A stretch of 64,000 nt of DNA, from the NCBI GenBank assembly GCA_033725935.1, contig MU867076.1, positions 186,001 to 250,000 on the forward strand. Direction: 5' to 3'. Shown here one piece after another: positions 42,447-55,400 of the stretch. Each line of letters opens with the position of its first letter. The first letter of the stretch is position 1. A program made the position numbers and the translations under genes. A model generated the notes under the pieces. That model did not search any database, had not been told where the DNA came from, and saw nothing but the letters and a program-made list of their open reading frames with translations. This DNA comes from Cladorrhinum sp. PSN259. Taxonomy: Eukaryota > Ascomycota > Sordariomycetes > Sordariales > Podosporaceae.

Positions 42447-44282
42447 CTATGTAATATGCGGGAGATACTGCGTCCACTGCATGACCTCGTATACCTCTGG
42501 TGGCTGAGAAAAGACTGTTCGGAAGCTCTCCCAAACTATGTAGCCCCGGCCAAGCAGGTAAAAGAGTGCAAACAACGAACCAGCGAATATCACCGGGACT
42601 TTTACGAAGAACCAAACAAATGGCCAGATCTTTAAAGCTATTGCTTTAGAAAACATCAGTACGTTGTTTAGCCGGCTTGAACTTGTCCAGACGGCGGGGG
42701 GGCATATGATCAAACGCTTGAGAGTGCCGTGGAAGCTCAGATGATGCTTTATCGAGACTGCAAGCATCCAGGTGGCAATTCCCAAACTCAATCCGAAAAT
42801 AACAATGGTTGAAAAGCGCCAAAAAGATAATTCGTCAGCGGCGGGAAACATGGAGTTCCAAGCCATCGAGTGGACCCCACCATACACAGCACCCGAAATG
42901 ACAAAGCCACCCCAGGTTCTAGCCTTTTTAACTAGGTTCACTCCCTCGGCCTTCAAGATTCGAACATAGCCGCGGGTGTCTCTCGCTATTGACTCGGGGA
43001 CGCCTGTCACGGTAACTAGATTCTGGTCTCTCTCTGGTCGCTTGAGTTGATATTTGTTCAACGCATCCGAGGCACATATCCAACGTTCGACATCGTGCTC
43101 GATGAGATGAAAGACTGGTTGGAAACAGATCGTGTCTACCAATTCCTCCCTCGAGGTGTTTCCCCCACACGGCCCTCCACCAGAGCTGACCTTGTGCATG
43201 ACTTTGACTTCCCAACGTTTACTTGAGGTGTTGGTATAGAATCCGGTATCTAAAAGACTTTCGGTAGCTGTTACCGTGAGTTTTCCTGGCGTGGTTGCCG
43301 TGGTTGTTCCAAGTCCGTATGTACTATTAGACGCTCGTGCCATTGTATTCAGCCAGGGATCGCTGTTGCTATCGTCTGGCGACAGTCTTATTGCTTCAAA
43401 TTCGGGCGCCTTGTCGACCCTAAATATCGCCCGCTTCGCCTTTTGGGGTTGAATTCTCGCGTACGCCTTTTCTTGTTCTTTGGTCAACGCTGGCGGAGCG
43501 CTGGCCGCGCTGGCCATCCAACAGTAGGCCAGCAGTGGTCGAACGCGGCGGTCGGTAATTAGGACTGGAACCTCCACGTCGAGGGGCTTCTTCCACCACA
43601 TGATATACACAACAATGGTGCACATGGCATGGGCCAACGTGTTGATCTCAAGTTGACTCAGCGGCAGTTTCTGCCCAACTCGGCCAATGCACGAGATGCA
43701 GAACCAGGAAGCCTGCGCACAGGCAATGAACTTGGTCCAAGAGCCGCCTTTGCTCTTGTCGTTGATCTCTTGTTCCGAAATGTCTGGTATCAGTTCGGGT
43801 TCGTAATGCAGGAGCATCGAAACCCCACTCGGCGTGAATAATGCTTTGGTGCTTTCTGGAATTATTCTCGTGCTGGGATCCGAACCATCCACCGCTATGC
43901 CGCCCATCAATGCCCAGTAGCTGTGTGTCATGGTCCAGGGGTGTCTTCTTTCCGGCCTCTGTCCCTCCTCGTCATGGCCCTGACCTCCAAATACTTTCTC
44001 GGCTTCTTTGGATATCCTCCTCGCTAATACGTATTGATCGATTGCGGTTGAAACTAAAATCTCGGGTATGAAGAGACCAATCAGAATCCATTTTAGTCGA
44101 CGCGCGCATCGAACCCATTTTGTTTCTCTTTGGCAGGGCACGTTTAGGTGGATAGAAGTCCAGACGCAAAGAACCAAGGTAATGACAGACGTTGTAATAA
44201 TAGTCCACGTGCCTCGACTGGCTGGTTCCGGCCGCCAGGTTATTGTCTCGTTGGAATAAGGGGCGCCGAAAAGATCTTTCAT
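42447..44282 (-). CDS. Multi-span fungal membrane protein of unknown function (611 aa)
   Basis: A single exon with ATG at 44282. Hydrophobic segments occur near the N-terminus (IITTSVITLVLCVWTSI, ILIGLFIPEILVSTAI), in the middle (ASWFCISCIGR, INTLAHAMCTIVVYIMWW, LLAYCWMASAAS) and near the C-terminus (FSTIVIFGLSLGIATWML, PVIFAGSLFALFYLL). The pattern AQASWFCISCIGR...LxINTLAHAMCTIVVYIMWWKKPLDV belongs to a large ascomycete family without known function, typically plasma-membrane proteins with a long loop. No catalytic motif is seen. Confidence 0.78.
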   Translation of the reverse strand: MKDLFGAPYSNETITWRPEPASRGTWTIITTSVITLVLCVWTSIHLNVPCQRETKWVRCARRLKWILIGLFIPEILVSTAIDQYVLARRISKEAEKVFGGQGHDEEGQRPERRHPWTMTHSYWALMGGIAVDGSDPSTRIIPESTKALFTPSGVSMLLHYEPELIPDISEQEINDKSKGGSWTKFIACAQASWFCISCIGRVGQKLPLSQLEINTLAHAMCTIVVYIMWWKKPLDVEVPVLITDRRVRPLLAYCWMASAASAPPALTKEQEKAYARIQPQKAKRAIFRVDKAPEFEAIRLSPDDSNSDPWLNTMARASNSTYGLGTTTATTPGKLTVTATESLLDTGFYTNTSSKRWEVKVMHKVSSGGGPCGGNTSREELVDTICFQPVFHLIEHDVERWICASDALNKYQLKRPERDQNLVTVTGVPESIARDTRGYVRILKAEGVNLVKKARTWGGFVISGAVYGGVHSMAWNSMFPAADELSFWRFSTIVIFGLSLGIATWMLAVSIKHHLSFHGTLKRLIICPPAVWTSSSRLNNVLMFSKAIALKIWPFVWFFVKVPVIFAGSLFALFYLLGRGYIVWESFRTVFSQPPEVYEVMQWTQYLPHIT

Positions 44283-44971
44283 CGCTGTTTCTATTCTCAA
44301 TCACTTTGAGTATGTTGCTAGAAATCTTGGTGGACACCTCACTGAAGATTGTTATTTTTATTTCCCAGGACCGCGACTCACTTTCTTCGCAGTCATAATG
44401 CCCTAGAAGCGTTCAACCTGATGGTCAGAGACTATACTCTTTTTGGAGTGCCAAGAGCCTTGCCGCTTCAGCTGCGGCGTTGTTGTTGGAGTTGGGCGTT
44501 TTTGGGATCACCCATAACGTCGTGGACAAAAATATCGCTTGCCGCAAAGCAGAGGCACCAACTTTTTAACCGAAAGAAACTGCTAAAAATTCTCTTTACT
44601 TCGCAACAAATACAATAATGAGATATATAGATCTTATATATGTAGCAAAAGGTAATCCAGTTATAGCCGGAGGATGTGCTGATTTTAGTAGTCATATGCC
44701 TTTACAGTGACTAAAATCAGTTTGCAGTGCCGTTTTTTTTTTTCCACAATATGCCTATGCATCATTGTCTCTCAACTAGGTAATTGTAATTATCGGACAT
44801 AAAATTACGAAACGTGAGAACAACAGGGAGCAAAATGAACTTGAAGCAATTTGATTTTCAGGCAATGCAAAAGTTTCAAACTGGAGCCGATCCCATCTTT
44901 GAATAGACTCTGGGAAGTGCTCAGACCAAGCAAAAAAAAAAAAAAAAACACCGAACCTTACTCATCCGTAA
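44283..44971. other. Intergenic
   Basis: AT-rich. Includes an A-run at about 44934-44948 in the 3' flank of the AAA gene. No gene recognised. Confidence 0.5.
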
Positions 44972-47743
44972 TCAGTGATACCTTCCTTCCTTCCCCTCAC
45001 CGATCTCCCCTTCCCTGACCTCGGCCAAATACCGATCAAACTTCTCGGCAGCCCCAATCGCCCTCTTCAGATGCTTAAACCCCATCTTCTCCTTCGTGAA
45101 CCTCGCCAGCTGTCGCCCCGTGGTAATCGCATTCCTTATTTCCCTTCCGTTCAGACGATGCGAAGCCAGCTCATCCAGGTGCGCCGTCACCTCCGCAAAG
45201 TCAATGCTTTCATGTCCCTGCTCTCCAAGAAGCGCCTCGAGCCTATCCACAAAGTTCCTCCACACCTGCTTTCGCTGCGGCTCGCGGAGTCGCTCGTACC
45301 GCAGAGAAAGTTGAATACGGGACCTGAACGCCTCGTCGAACGTCTTGACGTTGTTGGTCGTCAGGATCAGAATGCCGTCGTAGTACTCTAGCGCGCGGAG
45401 GAAGACGGAAACCAGCGCGTTGCGTTTGAGATCCTGGAGCGTTCGCTGTTCCAAAAACACTTCGGCTTCGTCTAGGAGGACTACGCAGTCCCATGCTCTG
45501 CCGAGGCGGAAGACGGAGGAGAGGTTCTGCTCAACTTGGTCGGGTTCGGTGCCTATGTCGCCGCATGTGACGGGGTAGAGAGGCTTTTTGGCTGCTTCTG
45601 CTACGGATTCTGCCGTCAGGGTTTCTAATTTTCCAAATCGGTTAGTACTTGTAGTTCGGGAGCAGGCTGTTTTAGTTTTACACGTACTTCCTGTGCCTGG
45701 GGGGCCGTGAAGGTGCATGATGAGGCCGTTGCCCTTGTTCTCGATTAGGTCGGTGCCTGTTTCTGCGGGAAGATGGTTGGTGACGAGTGCGAGGACCATC
45801 TCTTTCATGTCCTCGTCGGCGACGAGGGAGTCAAAAGCCTGTTCATTCCATGTTACAGAGCGAATGTTGTCTACTTCCAGGTCGACTTGAGACAGTTAGT
45901 CAATGTTTGATTAGGGTTGAATAGCAGCAGGATCGCTCACTCCATGTCTTTCTTCTCAAGTCAAATCCTGGTATGTGGGTTGGAAAAAGATACATTTCCG
46001 ATCCGCTTGGCCGACGGCCGTCTGCAAAGGCTTTGGCTTCCTCCTTCAAGTTCGAACCTTGGCGGCGCTGGGAATATGGGTTGCTCGGGTCGAGTTCCGC
46101 GTATGTGGTGAAATCAACCATGAACCGTTGCACTTGCTAAGCAGCATGTTTGGTCAGTTTCTGTATACATGGTCTGCTTAATGTATAGTACATACCGTCC
46201 GTGTATCATCAGTCTTCGTATCACCTTCATAGGAAACCAGTTGCTTCTCGCGACACCACCAGAACGTCTCTCCTCTGGCCTCCAAGCGTTTTCGTGTCAC
46301 GGGGCTGCAGTATTTGAGCGGCACAAAGTTCAGGCTCCTGATCTCTACTTCGCCTTTATCCTTGTCGTAGTCCAACGTCACCTCCTTCTCTTCCGTGAAA
46401 AACTCCCCGGCGTAGATGTACGACCGCACCGTCATCTCCCAACATCCAGTCCCTTCGGCCACTTTACCACTGAAGCGAGGCCGGGACACGGCCAGATATC
46501 CCATTTCGAATCCCTGGTCAGATTTGCCGACGAGGATATCTCCAGGCCGAATCAGGAAGGCAAGAGACTCGTTTGATACGCGACCGTCCTGAAACTGTGC
46601 GTCGCTTTCGTCAAACAGAGAGCCGTACGTGTGGTCAATCCAGCTGGTCAGCTTCGACATCAGTTTTGCATGTCGAGGGCGCAGACTTTGCATCTGGGTC
46701 GACTTGCGGTAGTGGTACCACCAGGTGTAAGGGCTCAGGAGCGTGTCCGCGCCGACCACATCGGGGAACTCGGCCTCGGAACCCTCATGAGAACCGAGGA
46801 AAGCCTTGATCGCATCTTTCATCTCGCCTGAAACGAGCAAGACCTTGCGGTCAGACGGCTCGGGATCCGGAAGAGGCTCCTCCGCCTTGATTGCACGTCT
46901 CACCTGAGATAGCTGGTGGTCCCGATCGTAATAGTTGTACACGGCGAATGAGATGTTTTCCTTTTTATCGAGGTAGCCGTCAGGGTTGGTAACTGGAAAC
47001 CTCGCCTTGAGATCAATCTGGTCGCCGTCGACTATAACCCACTCCGGCTCTGCAAGGCAGGTGGGCCCATTGTCCAGACAGTAAAACATCTGGATGTTGA
47101 TGGCTGCTGGGGCTCTTTTCTTGTCGCGGACGCCTACGCGGGCTTCAAGCTGTTTGATGTACCGCATCATGTCCTGGTACATGTCGGGGTTTGCTGACGG
47201 CTGGGCGTATCTTGTGTCGGGACTCCCTTTGGAGGGTCGAGGTCCAGCAGGGATGGTGTCATGATAGTCATCATCACTGGTGCCAGAGCTTTGGTAATCC
47301 TCAGCACCATATCTGGCTGCCGGTTGGCGTGGAGCTTTGTCACGGTTGTCACGAAAAGCAACCGGCCTTTTCTCACCACCAACCGCAATATCATCCTGAG
47401 GTGTTCCCTTGGCTGAGGGTTCATGTTCTTCCTCTGAGAAACCTACACGTTGCCGGACAGGATAAGTCCGACGTCGATGCTCGAGGTCTTTTTCTGCCTC
47501 GCTGGGAGATCTTGGTCTCTCCCCGGCTGGTGGTGGTGGCCCGGGGGGATGGTACTTGACATATTGCGGCGCATGAGGTTGTGAGGGATAGGCGTACTCG
47601 GGCCCTGGATAGCGGCCTGGAAGGTAGGGAGTCGGATCTCCATAACGCGACCCTTGGGATACCGATTTGCGTTGGCTTGCTCTTCCTGCAGGACCAGGCG
47701 GGTTCCGGGGGCCCCTCTCGCTGAAGTAACGATCCTCTGACAT
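44972..47743 (-). CDS. AAA-family ATPase with large N-terminal region (864 aa)
   Basis: Exons on the minus strand: 47743-46196, 46136-45941, 45885-45688 and 45624-44972. Introns of 55-63 nt have clear branch points. Residues 1 to about 200 are Pro/Arg/Ser-rich and disordered. A conserved central region (about 210-520) precedes the ATPase, as in the fungal DUF7025-AAA family. The third intron cuts the Walker A codon, so GPPGTGKT (642-649) appears only after splicing. Walker B is VVLLDEAEVF (Asp699, Glu700), followed by sensor-1 ILILTTNN and the arginine-finger region SRIQLSLRY. These proteins resemble the Bcs1/fidgetin-like AAA group in the core, but their substrate is unknown. No signal peptide or membrane segment is seen. 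Confidence 0.9.
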
Positions 47744-47939
47744 CTTGCGTTGTGGTTTGGATGGACAGTGAAGGTATCAAGATAAGCCGAAATCAACTGT
47801 TGGTCACACTGTCACACATGGAGCGGGGTCAAATGGCCCCCAAAAGAATATCAACCAATCACTGCACTCTTCCTTGGAAGCGAAACACCCCATGATCCGT
47901 GCGCACCCTGCACATGTGTCGGATTATTTTCCATCTACG

Positions 47940-48830
47940 CTAGGCATACTTTTCAACCAACCTCAGCACTGCCTTGGCCACCTCCTCCGGGCTCGTCGCA
48001 TTAAGATAATGCCCGCCTTCCTCCACAAAACTCAGCTCCTTTTCCCTCGCTCCGACAAACAACTCAATATGCTCCTTGGGCACCGTCATCCCAAACGGCG
48101 CATCCTTGGTCCCCTGAAGCCAATACACAGGACACAGAATATCCCTCACCCTCATGAGCAGTCCATCGCGCGTCAACAGACACGCCAGCGCCATCTTGAG
48201 CTTCTTCCGGCCCTCGTCACCTTTATAGATTGCCTTCAACGCCTCAGTCCAAAATGTAGTCATCTCCGGCGTGCCCTTGTCCCCAAATCCGAGCGTGGCT
48301 ACCATCCCGCACCAGACGTCGTCTACTACAAAGTCGGGAGTGGGGGTTGAGCTGCACCACTTCTCGTAAAAGGGCGACAGGATGGTTGCGGGATCCCAGC
48401 AGCCTTTTTCTCGCGAAGCCGCCGATTCGTAATCCATTGATGTGCCCAGCAGGACAAGCCCCAATATCCTCTCGGGCGCCAGCAGGGCCATCCGCGCAAC
48501 TATCCACCCGCCCTGGCTTGTTCCGAGTGCAAATGCTTTTTCCACGCCGAGTTTCTCCATGACCTGCAACGCCATGACGGCCGAGTCCCAGTAAGTAAAA
48601 TGCTCAGATGGACAGCTGGTGGCGCCGTGCCCGAGGGGTTCGATAGCGAGGAGGTTGACTTTGGAGGTGAGCTTCTCGTCGGCGAATTGGCTCTTGTAGA
48701 GGGATACGGTGGTGCACATCGAGTTGATGAGCACGACTGTTGGCTTGTTCGCATCGTAGGCCGTTGCGAAGGCGTATCCTGCTTTGATGCCGCCTAAGTG
48801 GGGGACTTGGAGGGTTGTTGTCGCGGCCAT
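47940..48830 (-). CDS. Alpha/beta hydrolase (296 aa)
   Basis: A single exon. ATG at 48830 is preferred over an upstream in-frame ATG at 48881 because homologous strands begin soon after it. The nucleophile elbow is GTSQGGW with Ser105. The acid is probably the Asp of GTKDAPF and the base the His of EGGHYL near the C-terminus. The start resembles 3-oxoadipate enol-lactone hydrolases and related esterases (TVVLINSMCTTVSLYKSQF, LAIEPLGHGAT). There is no signal peptide, so the enzyme is intracellular. The substrate cannot be named. Confidence 0.85.
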   Translation of the reverse strand: MAATTTLQVPHLGGIKAGYAFATAYDANKPTVVLINSMCTTVSLYKSQFADEKLTSKVNLLAIEPLGHGATSCPSEHFTYWDSAVMALQVMEKLGVEKAFALGTSQGGWIVARMALLAPERILGLVLLGTSMDYESAASREKGCWDPATILSPFYEKWCSSTPTPDFVVDDVWCGMVATLGFGDKGTPEMTTFWTEALKAIYKGDEGRKKLKMALACLLTRDGLLMRVRDILCPVYWLQGTKDAPFGMTVPKEHIELFVGAREKELSFVEEGGHYLNATSPEEVAKAVLRLVEKYA

Positions 48831-49886
48831 TGTTGCTTGCTGATGTTGCTGTTCTTTGAGGGGAGAAGTGTGTCCTGTCACTATTCCAATTCCTGTTCAG
48901 TTGAGCATCAGAACGTTCGGAGGTGGCCTGACTTGGTGGCAACGATTGCAATGAATGGTGGGGTACACTACTGCATGCCATCTCACCACTGGCTGAAATT
49001 CATGGTTGCAATGGCCCCCCTTAAAAAGTTTGATGAAAAAGAAAGGGTTAACAGGGGGGCGGGGACAATTTTTGTACTTTTTCCATTCCCAAATCAATAC
49101 GGCTCAACCGCCAGAAACCTGGTGTGAATAAAGAAAATATGATCATTGTGCATTGATTCAGCGAGCAGAAGCTACTGCACTTCAAGATCGGATTTTTGTG
49201 GTATTTTGATTGTGTGTTGTGGTTGGAATATCAACAAACAAAGCAATTGTACACTGCAGTGAATGACCGCAGGGCGAATTGGTTGGTGATCGGCAAAGTC
49301 CGCCTGAGTGGTAGGCACCCCGGAAAGTGTCCAAACCAATTAGGGAACCGAAACAGCGATCCGGCCCGATGCTGTGGCCGCCCGGAACACAATGGATATT
49401 GATGACAAAACGAAACTTGATGGATATAAGTTGACAAGAGCCGGGAGCACACTTAAAAGATCATCAGCCAAGAAAGATGTTCGTTCATCACAATATCCAA
49501 GGCGTCGTTAGCCCGCACGACCCAAGTGTCCGGTTCCGCGAATGGTGAGCTGAGGTGTGAGCGTGGCACTCAAGGTGAAGTAAATAAGGGGGTAAGTTCG
49601 CCCCTGGCCGGCACTCCACAACATACCCACCAGTCATTGCCATTACTATCCTCGAAATGGAAAGAATCGACAAATCACGCCTATTTTTGCTTTCTTCTTC
49701 TGATATGCAGGGTCGGCCACGAGTTTCGTCAAACCCCCCGTTCGGAACTTTCCTAGAGTCCTGAACGGCAATTTTTGTGCATTCATAAGGAGCTATTTTC
49801 CCCCACGATTTGATGGGTTTTTCCACCATGCTCCCACATCTCCCTAGTTCTTGGCTGTTAGCGCAAGCCCCAACTCATCATCAACC
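48831..49886. other. Divergent intergenic region
   Basis: About 1 kb between the hydrolase and the PTH11-like gene. No gene recognised. Confidence 0.5.
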
Positions 49887-51118
49887 ATGTCCCTACCAGG
49901 AATCAATGGCTACGACCCGGACAACCTCCAGCCATGGACGGTCGAGGTAGTAACCTCCATGACAGTATTAGCCGTAGTTTGCGTAGGACTACGACTGTTC
50001 AGCCGACATCTAAAAGGCCAGAAGCTGTGGTGGGATGACTGGCTCCTCATCTTCTCTCTGGTATGTGCTTTGTAAATTGTACCTGTTGCATGCGCGTGGA
50101 CTGACCATGATGGACGATGCAGTTTTGGAACTTTGCAACAGTGGGCTTCATCTTCGCCATGTACAAGCACGGAATGGGCATCCACGCCGACAAGGTGCCC
50201 ATGGAAGACATCGTCCTCATGGCCAAGTACCTGGTGGTGGCCGAGGTGCTGTACGTCTTCAACCTGGTGTGGACCAAGCTCAGCATCCTCCTCATGTACT
50301 ACCGCATCTTCCGCTTCCCCTACTTCAAGAAGTGGGCGTACGGCATCGGCGCCTTCATCATCGCCTGGGTCATCACCATCACCTTTCTGTTCATCTTCAT
50401 CTGCGTGCCGGTCGAGAAGCTGTGGTATCCTCAGATTCCGGGACGCTGCATCAACCAGGTCGGCACCTGGATCGCCAACGCCGTGTCGACCATCGTCTCG
50501 GATCTGGTCATCTTGTGCCTGCCCATCCCACAGGTGTGGAGCCTGCAGTTGAGGAAGGGAGAGAAGGTGGCCGTCACGCTGGCCTTTTGCTTGGGCTTCT
50601 TCGTCGTCTTCGCATCAGCCTACCGCTTCAGCGTCCTCTTTTCATACTCGGAACTCGATCCAACCTACACCCTCGCGCCAACGGTCGGCTGGACGGCCAT
50701 CGAGATGTCGGCCGGCATTGTCTCGGCCTGTCTGCCCACTTTCCGCCCAGTGATGCAGTGGGCCGGCCGCAGCGTGGGCATCAAGGAAGGTGTGTTCGGC
50801 AGCAGCTTGGGCCAGTCAGAGGCCTTCTCCAACAATCTCGACAAGTCTGGTAACCGACAGCGATCCAATCTCGGCACGACCGGAGATGAATTTTACCGGC
50901 TGGATGACGATGCCGCGTCGGGACGGCAGACTGCCGATGGACAACCTAAGGATGCCCAGCTTCGTCCCCAGCATGGTTTCACGTACCAAGTCTCCAGCAC
51001 GCCCGGGAGATCCAAGAGCGAGGCTGCTAGCATAAGCAGTGGAGACGAGGTTCCGTTGCAGGGGATTAGGGTACATAGGGATTTCAAGAGCGATGTAGAG
51101 CGTGACCCGTCCATCTAG
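49887..51118 (+). CDS. PTH11-like / rhodopsin-family seven-helix membrane protein (389 aa)
   Basis: Exon 1 49887-50060, a 62-nt intron (GTATGT, branch CTGAC), exon 2 50123-51118. Helices fit VVTSMTVLAVVCVGLRLFSR, WWDDWLLIFSLF, AKYLVVAEVLYVFNLVWTKLSILLMYYRIF, AYGIGAFIIAWVITITFLFIFI and later segments. The motifs LRLFSRHLKGQ-LWWDDW, KLSILLMYYRIF and the CINQVGTWIANAVSTIVSDLVILCLPIP block mark the fungal Pth11-like (DUF-type rhodopsin) family. The cytosolic tail of about 110 residues is Ser/Gln/Arg-rich, likely phosphorylated. There is no CFEM domain. Family members act as receptors in plant-associated fungi; the ligand here is unknown. Confidence 0.88.
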
Positions 51119-52426
51119 TTTTGTTTCATTATGCATATATTTATACCTTGTACAAAATATTTATCATCGTCAAATGTTTTAGTCCAAGTTGAGATCCCTC
51201 ACAAATCTGGGGGTCACCTTCTTTTTTTTTTTTTTTTTTTTTTTTAAACAAACCTAATCGTGCCTCGTTTCAGCAACTGCCCCCCAATGCTTGCCGTGTT
51301 CTTGTCAACCTAACAAAATCCTCTATCCTGGTATCCAGTCTAAAGGTCTGCTGCGTTCTCGCCTTGGACACGTTTAAGCAGCATAAAATGAGCCCGATCC
51401 TCTGGGTCAGATACTCGCGATTTGGCACGCACCTTTTCAGACTTCCAACATGCCATGTTTGGGGTTGGTGAAACTTCTTGGTGGTGAAATTCTCGCTACT
51501 TCTCACAAGAGGCCTTTTCCCATCCCCAACAGTTGAGTTGTTAATGTGACAGCTTTGCAGCGGAATCCAGTCCCGTCACCTGATCCATTTTCTTTCCGGG
51601 TGGCTTGAGAATTTGGCCAATTGCCTTGCTTGTTAGATGTGATTCCGTTCAGACCATCCTGCAGACCTCGAGAGGTCTGGTGCACCTTGGTGGCCTGCCC
51701 CGAAAGCCGAAAATAGAATACGAGAAACAGGAGAAGGGAAAAAATGAAGTCATTAGGTCAAGGGAAAGAAGTTACAGTGAGATTCCGTCTTGGAGTTGCG
51801 AGGCAGTTGAAACATGCTGCCGACATGAGCCCGAGGATCTCCGTGGCACGAGGCTATTGGCACAGGCGATCTTGTCACGAACTGACCAGTCAGTGTTTAC
51901 GAATTTACGAAAATCTGCACCAGGCAGATCACAAGGAGGGACACATGCATCGCGAGACGTACCCGTTTGGACGCCACATGTAAATGTACCTTTAATCCTA
52001 CCAAAAGCGAAAACAACTGCATTTAACCTCCAACTCGGTGGACCATGTGGTGGTATCTCTGACCGAGAGATGAACCGCTCTAGACCTGTGCGGGCACCAA
52101 TAACAGAAGACTGTGGCACAATATATCGATCGAGATACAGTTGTACAGCGATATGCGATGTAATTGTCCTTTTCCCCGAGCTGATATTTTGCGGGATCTA
52201 GCAGAAATATGCAGGGAGTCCTGCAGGTTTCATGCAGGTTGAGCTCTGTTTTCTTCAACTTGGTGCAACAGGGCCGTGTGTGCATCAGATAGGTGCAAGA
52301 TGAGGAGAAGAAATGGCCGTGCACAAACTCTATAAGAAACTGCAAAATTCATCTCGAGCTCATACCTGTACTTATCGGCACCGGCAAGAGCCCTTCAAGC
52401 ATAACCAAACATCATCCACCCTCATC
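51119..52426. other. Intergenic, long 5' region
   Basis: A T-run at about 51222-51246. A 198-codon frame at 51605-52201 has no family resemblance. The region may hold a long leader for the decarboxylase. Confidence 0.5.
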
Positions 52427-55400
52427 ATGGTATCACCCACCCTGGACGAGACCCATTCGGTCATCAGCTCCCTTTTCATCGGCCCTCGGGCTGAGAACTT
52501 GGGGCTGTTCCGCGGCAATATCACTGCAATTCTGGACGCAATGCAAAAGGCCAGAGAGCAGTACTTCGTTGAGGATGCGGTATGATTAGCCCCCTTTTCT
52601 CGTTGTTTACTACCACCACTAACCCCTTAATAACACCCACTAGGAAAATGGGTACGAGTTCATCCCTCAAGCGGTCCGTGAGTCGGAAGAGTTCAAGCGA
52701 TCAAGCACTCGGATTGGGTATGCCGTGAAAGAAGCAGCGGGCATGCTAGCAGAACACTCAATCCCCTTTTGGTCTCCTCGCTACCAGGCTCACATGTGTA
52801 CCGACCTGGTCATGCCCGGGATGTTGGGCTACTTCATGGCCATGCTGTACAACCCCAACAACGTCGCCATCGAAGCCAGTCCCTTGACCACCGTGGCCGA
52901 GATCATGGTTGGCGAGCAGCTGTGTGAGATGTTCGGCTACGAGAACAACCCGATCAACAAGGACTACCCTACCGCCTGGGGACACGTCACATGCGACGGC
53001 ACAGTCGCAAACCTAGAGTCAATCTGGGTGTCTCGGAACCTAAAGTTCTATCCGCTGTCGATTCGAAAGGCGATGGACGATCCTGATGGACCGCTCCGCT
53101 TCGTACCTGATGATTTCTCTGTACGCAACTGCCAGGGACGTCTCAGGAAGTTCAGGGAGCTGACGACATGGGAGTTGTTGAACCTCAAGGCCAAGACCAT
53201 TCTGGACCTTCCCGAGCGGCTTCAGGCCGAGTATGGAATCACACCCAAGTGGTTGGAGGAGGCGATGGATCCCTACAACATCCAGACGATTGGAAAGGAT
53301 GCCCTCGAGAGACATTTTGGCTTGGACAAACAGGTACAATACTTTGTTCCGAGCACCAAACACTATTCGTGGCCCAAGTCAGCTGCAATCCTCGGGCTCG
53401 GATCTGGCAACGCTGTCAGCGTTGGGGTCGATAACGAGGCGCGTGTTGACTTGGAGAAACTCGAAGAACTCCTCGAAGAGAGACTGGCAAATCAACAGGC
53501 CGTCTACACCGTTGTGGCCGTCATTGGATCCACAGAAGAGGGCGCAGTTGATCCGCTTCGCAAGATCCTGGCTCTACGCCAACGGTTCCAAGCCAGGGGT
53601 CTGTCCTTTCTGGTACATGGTGATGCCGCTTGGGGTGGCTACTTTGCTACCATGCTACCAAAGGGTCCTACCACCTCACCCGGTCCGGTTGACCCAACAC
53701 TTCTTCCCAGTGGCAGCGGTTTATCTGGCCGAGACGGTGGGGCCGATGGTCTCGTTCCTGATCTGAGTCTGAGGGTGGAGACACAGGAGGATTTGTTCGC
53801 CCTGAGATTCTGCGATTCCATCACAGTTGACCCTCACAAGGCAGGATACGTCCCATATCCTGCTGGTGCTTTGACCTATCGTGATGGGAGGATCAAGAAT
53901 CTGGTGACTTGGACAAGTCCGTATCTATCCCAAGGTTCAGTCACAAGCATTGGTATTTACGGTGTCGAGGGCAGCAAACCCGGTGCTTCCGCCATGTCAA
54001 CCTACCTGTCCAACCAGTGTGTTGGCCTTGATCAGAACGGTTACGGCGCCCTGCTGAGCGAGGCATGCTTCACATCATCCAAACTCTCTGCCCTCTGGGC
54101 CGCCCTTACGGTTGATCAGCCCTACAAGTTCATCTGTGTTCCTTTCAACCCTATTCCCTCCGAAGCGGCCGGGCTCCCTCTCGAGGAGCAAGAGACGGAA
54201 AGGCGTAGACTCAGAAACGAGGTTTTGACCAAAACCAACGCCGAGATTCTTGCTGCTGATGCACACAGACCCACCGAAGAGAAGACTTTGACTCTGCTGC
54301 GAAAGCTTGGTTCTGATCTCAACATCAACGCATTTGCACTCAACTGGCTAAAGGAGGATGGTACACCCAACACTGATGTCACCGAAGCCAATTACTTCAT
54401 GACCCGTGTAGTGTCAAAGCTGAGTGTGGAGAACCCAGACGACAAGCCGACCAAGATCCCACTGTATCTGACCTCGACAAAGTTTGAGTACAAGTACTAC
54501 GGGGAGTGTGCCCAGAACTACAAGCGAAGGCTTAACCTAGATGACAGTAGCCACGAGGAGCTGATGGTGCTCCGCAACGTCGTCATGAGTCCCCTGGCGA
54601 CATTCACCGAGAAGGGGGACTTCCTCAACATGCTCGGGGAGACGTTTGCTGGCATTGTGAACAAGGAAGTCGACGTCATGCGAGCACGTAACAACACGGA
54701 CCCCGATTACCACAGCTTCTTGACGAGGGGAGTAGACGGCAAGATATTCCTCAGCTACCGTCCCATGTTTCACATGGCCAAGCACAGGCTTCAAGCAATT
54801 CTCGAGGTCGAGTTTGTCAACAGCAACGACAGAAACATCTATCGTCAGCTGAAGCAAAACTCTGAAGATGAGATTGTCTTCAAGACTTCGGACAAGATTA
54901 ACCTGGAACATCTGCTGGGAAGCGTCAAGACGGGACAGACGGCAGTAGAGTTGGTCGGAAATTTGGCCACCAAGTCAAAGTATATAGTCCGCAAAAAACT
55001 TGAAGTAGGGGTAATTACTAACTGTTTGCAGCGGTTCAATCCTTTCCCGAACAAATGTCCGGATCCTCTCAGTCCTCAAGAACCGTCCCCTAAACACAGC
55101 CAACCACGACGAATCCTATCCCTCGGGGTATACCCCCTTTTACGTCTACGGCTCCACCGTTTCTCCGCCCAACGCAGCACTCGAATCGCAAAGCGAGCAC
55201 CTCTCGGCCCTTACCATGCCCAAGATCTCGGTCTCGGGGTCCGTCAATTTACCCTTACTCCCCTCGGCATCAGGCCAAATCACCCTCGGCGGAGGGGAAC
55301 AAGGCTCCGCAACCGCCACAGCTATACAACCTCAACCCCAAACCACGAATCAAACCCCCTCAGCAGCAACAACAATAACAACAACAACAACAACAACGCA

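Noticed and set aside
50035..50853. 272-codon His/Arg-rich frame inside the PTH11-like gene
   Set aside because: Out-of-frame shadow of a GC-rich membrane protein gene.
51605..52201. 198-codon plus frame upstream of the decarboxylase
   Set aside because: No recognisable family, irregular composition and no splice-supported extension; likely chance.
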